11,573 nucleotides of DNA from GCA-2746795 sp964643965 (GTDB taxonomy: Bacteria; Chloroflexota; Anaerolineae; Promineifilales; Promineifilaceae): positions 1 to 11,573 of the forward strand of contig CAZXVH010000139.1 in the NCBI GenBank assembly GCA_964643965.1. The letters run 5' to 3'. How positions within the stretch are numbered: position 1 is the first letter of the stretch; each line of letters opens with the position of its first letter. The position numbers and the translations under genes were made by a program. This document shows, one piece after another, positions 1 to 6,090 of this stretch. The notes below the pieces were generated by a model that did not search any database, was not told the DNA's origin, and saw only the letters and a program-made list of their open reading frames with translations.

Positions 1-3
1 TAT

Positions 4-72
4 TACAAAGATACAAAAGGACAAAGAAAACCCTTTAAAAACTTTGTTCCTTTGTATCTTCGTATCTTTGTA
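4..72. repeat. Imperfect inverted repeat, A/T-rich intergenic element
   Basis: The outer arms TACAAAGATAC (4-14) and GTATCTTTGTA (62-72) are perfectly complementary over 11 bp. The next segments, 15-26 and 42-53, pair imperfectly. The centre reads GAAAACCC. The phrase of CAAAG and GGACAAAG words followed by an A-run and CCC is shared with the elements near 5933-6030 and 8245-8301, so this looks like one member of a dispersed intergenic family. It lies downstream of the last minus-strand gene and could act as a transcription stop, but there is no classical T-run hairpin. The function is unknown. Confidence 0.6.
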
Positions 73-85
73 TTAAATTTTTTAA

Positions 86-186
86 GCGGATACTACGCTC
101 CTTTTTATCTTTTTGTATACCACTGATTATCAGCCAATTGTGTCAGATTTAGGTTAACAAGTCGTTGGATTTGTATATGAGGGTAG
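86..186. other. Intergenic stretch with no recognised feature
   Basis: Between the inverted repeat at the left edge and the GC-rich palindrome I see no ORF with coding character, no RNA gene and no clear promoter. Confidence 0.5.
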
Positions 187-236
187 GGAGTGCGGGCATC
201 TTGCCCGCAAGAAGGCGGGCAAGATGCCCGCGCTCC
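187..236. repeat. GC-rich nested palindrome just after the mannosyltransferase stop
   Basis: The arm GCGGGCATCTTGCCCGC (192-208) is the exact reverse complement of 215-231, with a 6-base loop at 209-214. The stem extends outward to 187/236 with one T:G position, for 22 pairs in total. Each arm is itself a hairpin, since GCGGGCA and TGCCCGC flank a 3-base centre, so the element can fold as one long stem or as two small ones. It begins 5 bases beyond the TAA of the mannosyltransferase. It may stop or stabilise that transcript, but no T-run follows on the minus strand. It looks like a REP-type dispersed intergenic element (inference). Confidence 0.75.
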
Positions 237-241
237 AATTG

Positions 242-1438
242 TTAGGCCACCCAGCCCCAAAGGAAATATTGCCCGCTAAAATAAAGGTATAACATAAAAG
301 AGGGATAGAGGATGAGGCGGTGGAGCCAGGGGTTTTTACCGGCGCAGGCCAGCAGCATGAAGGTGGGGAAGAAGGCGAGGGTGTAGCGCGAAAAGGAGTA
401 AAGGGGTTTGAGGTCGGAGGCGGGCAGCAGCATGAAGAGCAGCAGCATCAGCGAAAAGAGGCCGTAGGTGATGTTCAGACGGCGAAAAGCGAGAGCGGTG
501 GTGACGATGAGCAGGAGGGCGCAGAAGAAGTCGAACCAGAGGGTGAATTCGCCCTGTCGCGCCAGGCCGTCGAAAAACATGGTTTGCAGCGCCCGCAGCA
601 GGTCTGTGCCCGGCAAACCGGTCACTTGATACCAATATTTTTCGTAGATGACGTTGATAGCGGGTAACCCGGCCGCCCAACGCCACAGCAGGAAAACGGC
701 CGTTCCCCATCCCGGCAGCAGCACCGCCACCCCATTTGCCAGCAGATAGAACCGTTTAACCGGGTGGACGTTTCCTCTTTGCGCCAGGAAGGGACGACCC
801 CACTGCCGCCACCATTCATAGACCAGGGGAACTACCAGCACCCAGCCGGTGAGCCGGGTGAGCGCCGCCAATAAACCGAGTATGCCAGCCAACCAGAAAC
901 GGCCGTTATGCCGCGCCGACCATAGCGAAGCCAAAGCCAGAAAAATAAAGAGCGATTCGGTGTAGGGCGCCAGTAAAAAGAAGCCGGTGGGGAAGAACGT
1001 GAGGTAAAGTAGGGTGCGCGGAGCAAAATGCGCCCCCAGATCATACTCTGCGGCGATGTACAGCAAAATCAGCAGCCCGATAAACGCCAGGTTGCTGATC
1101 AGCGTCGCCGCCCATAAATTGCCCGCCGCCCCGCCGCCAAACAAAAGACCCAGCGCCCGGGTAGCCAGCGGGTAAAGCGGCGGGAAAACGGAATCCTCTT
1201 CGTGGGCGTACCCTTCTGCGGCGATGCGCAGGTAGCGCTGCGTGTCGAAGCGCTGCCAGGGGCCAAGCAGCAGTCCGGTGACGCCGCTGGTGAAGTGGGG
1301 TTGTCCCAGGTAGGGGCGGAGGACGGGGTCTGGGGTGGTTGGCGCCGGGATGAGCAGCGGCGCCAAAATCGACCAGACCAGCAAAATCAGCCGGGCTGCC
1401 AGATAGACGAGGAGGGCTTGTTTAACGGCCGTTTTCAT
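242..1438 (-). CDS. PIG-V-like GT-C family mannosyltransferase (integral membrane)
   Basis: This 398-residue, very hydrophobic protein has many predicted membrane spans. Residues 61-91 hold a Trp-x-Arg-x-Asp stretch, then RYLRIAAEGY and FPPLYPL. This matches the conserved first loop of the PIG-V/GPI mannosyltransferase-like family, where the acidic residue (here D65) is thought to be catalytic. Residues 148-169 (FFPTGFFLLAPYTESLFIFL) and LTRLTGW near 193-199 are also typical of that family. Such enzymes use a polyprenyl-phosphate sugar and transfer it to a lipid or protein acceptor on the outer face of the membrane; the bacterial acceptor is unknown. The ATG at 1438 follows an in-frame TGA 36 bases upstream, so it is the only ATG available. 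It has no clear Shine-Dalgarno and overlaps by ATGA a possible small ORF, which suggests translational coupling. It holds three AACGGCCGTT palindromes, one in the first codons (MKTAV). Confidence 0.8.
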   Translation of the reverse strand: MKTAVKQALLVYLAARLILLVWSILAPLLIPAPTTPDPVLRPYLGQPHFTSGVTGLLLGPWQRFDTQRYLRIAAEGYAHEEDSVFPPLYPLATRALGLLFGGGAAGNLWAATLISNLAFIGLLILLYIAAEYDLGAHFAPRTLLYLTFFPTGFFLLAPYTESLFIFLALASLWSARHNGRFWLAGILGLLAALTRLTGWVLVVPLVYEWWRQWGRPFLAQRGNVHPVKRFYLLANGVAVLLPGWGTAVFLLWRWAAGLPAINVIYEKYWYQVTGLPGTDLLRALQTMFFDGLARQGEFTLWFDFFCALLLIVTTALAFRRLNITYGLFSLMLLLFMLLPASDLKPLYSFSRYTLAFFPTFMLLACAGKNPWLHRLILYPSFMLYLYFSGQYFLWGWVA

Positions 1439-1548
1439 GGCAACCAGGCTCGAGGGTGGTTCAAAATATCACAGTAGACCATGGCCACGCCGCCCAATCT
1501 CGCCGCATCTTCAACGTGCGCAGCGATGACAATATCGACTTCTTGCAT
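1435..1548 (-). CDS. Possible 37-residue ORF coupled to the mannosyltransferase
   Basis: An ATG at 1548 opens a 37-codon frame beginning MQEVDIVIAAHVEDAARLGG and ending at a TGA (1437-1435) that overlaps the ATG of the mannosyltransferase as ATGA. That arrangement is typical of coupled genes. A perfect TATAAT lies only 8 bases upstream of the ATG, so the transcript may be leaderless or nearly so. No Shine-Dalgarno is visible. I recognise no domain; the first third looks like a short beta-alpha fragment and the C-terminal part has no hydrophobic span. It may be a real leader peptide, a remnant of a larger gene, or chance. Confidence 0.35.
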   Translation of the reverse strand: MQEVDIVIAAHVEDAARLGGVAMVYCDILNHPRAWLP

Positions 1549-1556
1549 TCGTTTTT

Positions 1557-1584
1557 ATTATAAACATTTAACCAGGGGCAACAA
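1557..1584 (-). promoter_or_regulatory. Candidate sigma-70 promoter for the small ORF and mannosyltransferase
   Basis: On the minus strand, TTGTTG (1579-1584) is followed after 16 bases by a perfect TATAAT (1557-1562). The -35 match is only partial. Transcription would start at or within a few bases of the ATG at 1548. Confidence 0.45.
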
Positions 1585-1624
1585 GGCTGTCCTTTTTGGG
1601 TGGGCGTAACTTTGGTTGATGGAG

Positions 1625-1653
1625 ACGAGGACTGAGCTTGTCGAAGTCCTCGT
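1625..1653. repeat. Hairpin carrying an intergenic copy of the GAGCTTGTCGAAG repeat
   Basis: The arms ACGAGGACT (1625-1633) and AGTCCTCGT (1645-1653) are perfectly complementary over 9 bp around an 11-base loop. The core GAGCTTGTCGAAG (1634-1646) is identical to the five copies inside the permease gene at 10763-10853. The hairpin lies downstream of the GDP-sugar reductase stop and upstream of the next candidate promoter. It could separate two transcripts, but it has no T-run and is not a canonical intrinsic terminator. Confidence 0.7.
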
Positions 1654-1777
1654 TTAGCAATGATACTACGTCAACAAAAACGACGCGCACCCGTCCTTTT
1701 CGGGTGGCCGCCGCTTCTACTGATTGGTCGAGTTTGCACGCCCACGTGCGAACAGGCGTTTCTGGCTTCCCTAATCG
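1654..1777. other. Intergenic stretch downstream of the SDR gene
   Basis: No coding sequence is supported here. The only structure seen is a weak hairpin, CACCCG (1688-1693) with CGGGTG (1701-1706), around a T-rich 7-base loop. It is too short to call a terminator. Confidence 0.4.
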
Positions 1778-2728
1778 TCAGGTTTGCAGCTTTTCAAACC
1801 AATCTGTAAAGGCGTCTTCCAGCGATTGGCGCAGATGGATTTCAGGTTTCCAGTTGGTATGGCGCGTGAGTTTGGCATGGCTGCCGTAAAGACAGGGGGT
1901 GTCTGAGGGACGCATTCGCGCCGGGTCGTAGGTAATTTCCACGGGGACGCCGGCCGTCTCAATCAGCACATTCAGCAAATAATGGATGGAAACGGGCTGG
2001 CCTGAACAAATCAGGTAAGGTTCGCCCGGCCGCCCGGCTTGGGCCAGCAGTTGGTAGGCGCGGATGATGTCACGTACATCGCTGAAATCGCGCTGGGCGT
2101 CCAGGTTGCCCACCGAGATGACGGGCGGCTGCTGGCCTAATTTAATGGCGGCGAGTTGGCTGGCAAAGTCTGGCACGACGAAGCCCAGCGCTTGCCGGGG
2201 ACCGATATGGTTGAAAGGGCGGGCTTCGACGACGGGCAGATCATATTGTTTGGCGTAAACGGCCGTTAACTGCCCCGCCGCACATTTACTCACCCCATAC
2301 GGATGGCGCGGTTGGGGCTGCGTTTCTTCTGTGAGCGGTAAATCAGCCTCGGTGACATAGCCGTAAATCTCAGCGCTGGAAACGACCACCACCCGAGGGC
2401 GGCCATACGCCACCACCGCTTCCAACAAATTGGCCGTACCGCCGGTATTGATGGCAATCGTCAGCGCCGGGTCTTGCCAGGAACGAGCCGGATACGCCTG
2501 CCCGGCTAAATGATAAACCACATCGGGTTGGGCTTGGGCAACGGCCGTTTTCAACGAATCTAACTCCAGTAAATCTCCCATGGCGCTGTGCAGCCGGGGA
2601 TGGTTGGGCAAGCGCTGATGGCTGGTGGTCGGGTGCGTCAAGGCGTAGAGGTCATGGCCCTGCGCCAGCAATGAATCAACGAGATGAGAACCGGCAAACC
2701 CGGTCGCGCCTGTGATGAAAATTCGCAT
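1778..2728 (-). CDS. SDR-family GDP-sugar reductase/epimerase (Rmd/GMD-like)
   Basis: A 316-residue extended short-chain dehydrogenase. The Rossmann motif GATGFAG (7-13) binds NAD(P), and the catalytic residues are visible as Ser118 (SSAEIYG) and Tyr144-x3-Lys148 (YGVSK). The substrate half has RPFNHIGPRQ (170-179), the RDFSDVRD motif (213-220), and a C-terminal stretch with DPARMRPSD and a WKPEI segment. This set is most like GDP-4-keto-6-deoxy-D-mannose reductase (Rmd) and GDP-mannose 4,6-dehydratase relatives. The exact sugar cannot be fixed from sequence alone, and another nucleotide-sugar epimerase is possible. The start at 2728 is set by an AAGGGG ribosome-binding site that overlaps the selB stop codon. 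It is the third gene of a tight run with selB, 8 bases apart. A GDP-mannose-derived product would suit the mannosyltransferase downstream (inference). Confidence 0.8.
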   Translation of the reverse strand: MRIFITGATGFAGSHLVDSLLAQGHDLYALTHPTTSHQRLPNHPRLHSAMGDLLELDSLKTAVAQAQPDVVYHLAGQAYPARSWQDPALTIAINTGGTANLLEAVVAYGRPRVVVVSSAEIYGYVTEADLPLTEETQPQPRHPYGVSKCAAGQLTAVYAKQYDLPVVEARPFNHIGPRQALGFVVPDFASQLAAIKLGQQPPVISVGNLDAQRDFSDVRDIIRAYQLLAQAGRPGEPYLICSGQPVSIHYLLNVLIETAGVPVEITYDPARMRPSDTPCLYGSHAKLTRHTNWKPEIHLRQSLEDAFTDWFEKLQT

Positions 2729-2732
2729 AGAA

Positions 2733-2738
2733 CCCCTT
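2733..2738 (-). promoter_or_regulatory. Ribosome-binding site overlapping the selB stop codon
   Basis: On the minus strand the TAA of selB runs straight into GGGG, giving AAGGGG four bases before the ATG at 2728. Ribosomes finishing selB would sit on the start site of the SDR gene, which supports co-translation. Confidence 0.65.
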
Positions 2739-4605
2739 ATTTTACCAAGACCCGCTTATCGCCGACTCGCTTGCTCACTTTAATCTCGTCCAGATGTTCC
2801 AGCAGGGCGATGGCGTATTTGCGGCTGGTTTGCAGCAGATCGCGCGTTTGCGCGGCGTTGATTTCCCCGTTTTTTTGCAGAAACGCGACGATCTGGCCGG
2901 TAAACCGCTCGTATTCGGCAGTGGCATAGACCACCTCGCCGTTGAGTTGATGCAGCTGGCCCAGGTCGAGCAGGGCGGTGTACACCGCCTCGCCCACGGC
3001 CGTTTTACACTCCTTCACACTGGCCGAGGCCACCCCTTCCGCCGCCAGCCGACGCCGCAAAGCAGCAACGGCCGTTTCCTGTTGTGGTGAAAAGCGAATC
3101 TCATGCTCTGGTCGTTGGAGTAAAGCGCCAGTTTCGGCAGCCTGCCCGGTTTCCACCATCGTTTGCACCAGGGCGTTAAAAACGGGCGGCGTCAGACCCA
3201 GGCGGCTGCGCAGCTCTTCTCGTGGCATACCCAGGCGCAGCGGGTTGGCCTGGTGGTAATGGCGCAGCAGCGTGACCACTTTGTCTTGCCAGGCTTGCCA
3301 GGAAGCGCGGCTGATGATTTGTTTCTCTACCAGTAGAATTTCTTGATTGGTTTCCAATTCTTGCAGGGCGGAAACGGCCGTTTCTTCAGCCATGCCCGCG
3401 CTTTGTATCACCTTGTTTTGGGTCACTGGCTCCAGGCGGCGGATGGTTTGCAGCAGCAGTTCGGCCGGCGTGCCCTGCGCCAATGTTTCCAACCGCTCGA
3501 CGACTTCTGGCCGGAAACGGCGGTGGCGTCGCCCCGGATGTGGATCCAGCGCCAGGCCGCCGCCCAAGGTTTCGCCGGGCGAAGGCCGGCGCAAAATAAA
3601 GCGGTCGCGGCGGCTGATGGCCACCGGTTCAGACAAGGCCAGTTGCAGCCAGCCCGTTTCGCCAGGGTTGATGTGAGCCGCGCCCAATACGCGGGTCCGC
3701 GCCACCACTTCCGCCGCGCCCACGAACAGTTTTACTTCCATATTGTGTTTCAGGGAGCCGCTGGCGTCGGCCAGATGGCGATAGGAAGCGTCTAAGAGGA
3801 TAGTGTCGCTGACCACACCGGGGGCGGCGATGACGCAGCCGCGAAAGAGATCATCCCGGTCAACGCCGCTGATATTGATGGCCACGCGGCTGCCCGGTTG
3901 GGCTACTTCTAACTTGGTTCGATGGGTTTGCAGGCCGCGAATGCGTCCTTTTTGACCGGTGGGTTGAATTTCTACGGGATCGCCGATGCGGAAACGGCCG
4001 TCTAACAATGTGCCCGTCACCACCGTGCCAAAACCTGAGAGGCTAAAAATGCGGTCTACTGGCAAACGGGGCCGGCCCAAATCCGGGCGCGGCTCGGCGG
4101 CCGATAAATGCTGCCACAACAAGGTTTTCAGGTCTGCCAGCCCCGCGCCCGTTTTGGCGGAAACCGGTAGGATAGGCGCGTCGGCCAAAATCGTACCGGC
4201 CAGCGTCTCATGCAGGTCCAGCGTCACCAGTTCCAGCCAATCGGGGTCGTCGATCAGATCCGTTTTGGTGAGGGCCACCACGCCGCCGCCTACATTGAGC
4301 AAGTCAAGAATAGCCAGATGCTCTTTTGTCTGCGGCATAACGCCTTCATCGGCGGCCACCACGAACAAGGCCAGGTCAATGCCGCCCACGCCCGCCAGCA
4401 TATTTTCAATGAAATCGCGATGGCCGGGCACATCCACCACGCCCACCTCTTCGCCATCGCCCAGCGACAGCCAGGCAAAGCCGAGATCGATGGTCATCTC
4501 GCGCTCTTTTTCTTCACGCAACCGATCCGGATCGATGCCGGTGAGCGCTTCTATCAGAGTGGATTTGCCGTGATCGACATGCCCGGCGGTGCCAATGACA
4601 TACAT
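2737..4605 (-). CDS. selB: Selenocysteine-specific translation elongation factor SelB
   Basis: This 622-residue GTPase is of normal SelB length. It brings selenocysteyl-tRNA to UGA codons marked by a SECIS hairpin. The G1 loop is GHVDHGKST (8-16), followed by a switch segment EREMTIDLGFAW (34-45), G3 DVPGH (58-62), G4 TKTD (113-116) and G5 SAK (149-151). The TIDLG switch and the VPGHRDFIENML stretch separate SelB from EF-Tu. Two beta-barrel domains follow (about 170-345, with VDRIFSLSGFGTVVTGT). The C-terminal 250 residues are winged helices that bind SECIS RNA, ending with the typical RDLLQTSRKYAIALLEHLDE and RVGDKRVLV. The start at 4605 lies 6 bases after the coiled-coil gene stop with only a weak Shine-Dalgarno, so coupling is likely. 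selA, selD and tRNA-Sec are not in the window. It carries two exact AACGGCCGTT palindromes and two with one change. Confidence 0.96.
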   Translation of the reverse strand: MYVIGTAGHVDHGKSTLIEALTGIDPDRLREEKEREMTIDLGFAWLSLGDGEEVGVVDVPGHRDFIENMLAGVGGIDLALFVVAADEGVMPQTKEHLAILDLLNVGGGVVALTKTDLIDDPDWLELVTLDLHETLAGTILADAPILPVSAKTGAGLADLKTLLWQHLSAAEPRPDLGRPRLPVDRIFSLSGFGTVVTGTLLDGRFRIGDPVEIQPTGQKGRIRGLQTHRTKLEVAQPGSRVAINISGVDRDDLFRGCVIAAPGVVSDTILLDASYRHLADASGSLKHNMEVKLFVGAAEVVARTRVLGAAHINPGETGWLQLALSEPVAISRRDRFILRRPSPGETLGGGLALDPHPGRRHRRFRPEVVERLETLAQGTPAELLLQTIRRLEPVTQNKVIQSAGMAEETAVSALQELETNQEILLVEKQIISRASWQAWQDKVVTLLRHYHQANPLRLGMPREELRSRLGLTPPVFNALVQTMVETGQAAETGALLQRPEHEIRFSPQQETAVAALRRRLAAEGVASASVKECKTAVGEAVYTALLDLGQLHQLNGEVVYATAEYERFTGQIVAFLQKNGEINAAQTRDLLQTSRKYAIALLEHLDEIKVSKRVGDKRVLVK

Positions 4606-4611
4606 GTATCG

Positions 4612-5862
4612 TTAATCTTCGCGGATGGGAACCAGAGCTGGTTGGCGGCGGCGGTTGGGGTTATTGGTGATCGCTTTTTCTACTTCTTCCAGCCACATAC
4701 GGGGCAGCTGCTTGAGGGCGTCTGCCTGGGCTGTTTGCACCCGCCACAGGGTATCTTTGTCCAGGTTCATCTCTTTGAGCGTTTCCTCAAACAGGATGAT
4801 TTGCTCTGAAATCTGGCGCAGTTGGCGGTTGAAGGCAGACCAGCGTTGTTCTAATTCCACGTCAAACGTTTTCCACTTTTTGTCACTCTCCAGGGTGAAA
4901 TTGTCCCAGGCTGACTGCATCCGGTGCGCTTCTACACGCAGCAGTTCGGCCGTGTCGCGCTGCTGCTGCTCAATTTGGGCCTGCCAGGGCGCCAGGGTTT
5001 GCACGGCCATCTTGGCTTCTTTGTACTGGTCGGAGAAGGTGATCCATTCGCGGGAAAACTGGGCGATGGTTTGGGTTTGTTCGTCGATAAGCTGCCGCCA
5101 ATTTTCCAGCTTTTGGTTGCGCTCATATTCGCCGATTTGAATTTGCTCCATCCAGTTTTTGGTCGATTCACGTATCTCTTGCTGCGCTTCGACGACTGAG
5201 CGCATGTTGCTGTCAACCTTGTTGAGATTGCTGGTGAGCAGGTCTAGTTTGTCGTTTAAGGGGGGCCAGCGTTTATTGACATCGACCATCTGGGTTTGCA
5301 ATTCTGTGAGGTTACGGGAATTTTGCTTTTCTTTCTCTTCCAGGAAGGAAAGGGCGTTTTCCCAGGAATCGACGCGGTTGCCCACCGTTGAAATTTTATT
5401 TTGCTGCTGGCCGATGAGGGTTGCCAGGCGGGTTTCTTCTGCCTGCCGCAGTTCCATGTCTCGCTGTAGCCGGCCGATGGCGGGCAATTCCTGGCGCACG
5501 TCGGCGATTTCACGGGCATTGGCTTCATGTTCTACACGGCGCATCGCTTCCAACTCTTTCTGCGATTGCAGCCGTCGTTGGTCGTACTGCTCAATCATCT
5601 GCACGATTTCATCTTTGAACTGAGTCAGTTGGATGTCTACCTGTGGGATGCGCGAGACCTGGGAAGTGAGCTTGGCGATTTGTTCTTCGAGCAGTTTGAG
5701 GCGCTGATCGCGGCTGGCGATGTCTCGTTCTGAGATTTCCAGCTTTTGCTCCATTTCGGACAGTTTACGGTTGGCTTTGCGCCGTTCTTCGTCCAGCCAT
5801 TCCAATTGTTTGCGCAGGTCTTCGTATTCTTGGGCCTGCGGTGTGGTTGATTTATTTGCCAT
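4612..5862 (-). CDS. Soluble long coiled-coil protein of unknown function
   Basis: This 416-residue protein is almost entirely charged heptad-like helix (rich in E, Q, K, R and L) with no signal peptide, membrane span or nucleotide-binding motif. It should be a cytoplasmic rod. Breaks occur near Pro73, Pro127 and Pro200-201. The second half is unusual for its tryptophans (237, 255, 273, 293, 319, 330, 341, 373, 390), four of them in W-x-x-F motifs (273, 319, 330, 341). The tail is basic and Pro-containing (NPNRRRQPALVP). The start at 5862 has a good GGAG site 8 bases upstream. It heads the run with selB (6-base gap) and the SDR gene. SMC-like, phage tail-measure and septum proteins came to mind, but no defining motif supports any of them. 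It has no AACGGCCGTT copy. Confidence 0.85.
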   Translation of the reverse strand: MANKSTTPQAQEYEDLRKQLEWLDEERRKANRKLSEMEQKLEISERDIASRDQRLKLLEEQIAKLTSQVSRIPQVDIQLTQFKDEIVQMIEQYDQRRLQSQKELEAMRRVEHEANAREIADVRQELPAIGRLQRDMELRQAEETRLATLIGQQQNKISTVGNRVDSWENALSFLEEKEKQNSRNLTELQTQMVDVNKRWPPLNDKLDLLTSNLNKVDSNMRSVVEAQQEIRESTKNWMEQIQIGEYERNQKLENWRQLIDEQTQTIAQFSREWITFSDQYKEAKMAVQTLAPWQAQIEQQQRDTAELLRVEAHRMQSAWDNFTLESDKKWKTFDVELEQRWSAFNRQLRQISEQIILFEETLKEMNLDKDTLWRVQTAQADALKQLPRMWLEEVEKAITNNPNRRRQPALVPIRED

Positions 5863-5932
5863 CTTTCACGCTCCGTCGTTCAGAAGAGGCTTGGTTTGCA
5901 CTACAAATTATTGGGGGCATTATAAGAGTCTT

Positions 5933-6030
5933 CTGAAAAAAGGTCTTTTTTACCGCAGAGAGCACGGGGTTTTTCTCTGGTATTTTCTATCCTCCGCGCC
6001 CTTTGTGTCCTCTGCGGTTAGTTTTTTCAG
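5933..6030. repeat. Two-tier inverted repeat in the gap before the coiled-coil gene
   Basis: Outer arms CTGAAAAAA (5933-5941) and TTTTTTCAG (6022-6030) pair perfectly. Inner arms ACCGCAGAG (5952-5960) and CTCTGCGGT (6010-6018) also pair perfectly, then after two mismatches CAC pairs with GTG. On the minus strand the interior reads GGACACAAAGGGCGC, then a GAGAAAAACCCC core. That is the same word order as the elements near 4-72 and 8245-8301. It lies in the untranslated leader of the selB run if the TATAAT at 6038-6043 is used. It may be a mobile intergenic repeat; no coding potential is seen. Confidence 0.65.
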
Positions 6031-6037
6031 CGAACTG

Positions 6038-6043
6038 ATTATA
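6038..6043 (-). promoter_or_regulatory. Candidate -10 box for the coiled-coil/selB/SDR run
   Basis: A perfect TATAAT on the minus strand lies about 180 bases upstream of the ATG at 5862 and just downstream of the sensor kinase stop. No good -35 is visible at 16-18 bases (TTCGCC at best). Transcription would begin at about the edge of the inverted repeat at 5933-6030. Confidence 0.3.
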
Positions 6044-6090
6044 ACTTGCTGATGACATGAGGGCGAATAGCGCCGGGGCAACGGGGGCTG

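Noticed and set aside
1435..1437. The TGA ending the small ORF as a selenocysteine codon, because selB is nearby
   Set aside because: The frame beyond it runs out of phase into the mannosyltransferase with no recognisable selenoprotein motif, and the ATGA overlap explains the TGA.
4210..4809. Long plus-strand ORF of 199 codons opposite selB and the coiled-coil gene
   Set aside because: It spans the end of one well-supported gene and the start of another on the other strand, has no recognisable domain and no good start site, and is typical of antisense shadows.
5863..6090. tRNA-Sec or another small RNA gene in the gap upstream of the coiled-coil/selB run
   Set aside because: No cloverleaf arms, TTCGA-type T-loop or CCA end were found; the structure present is explained by the inverted repeat.
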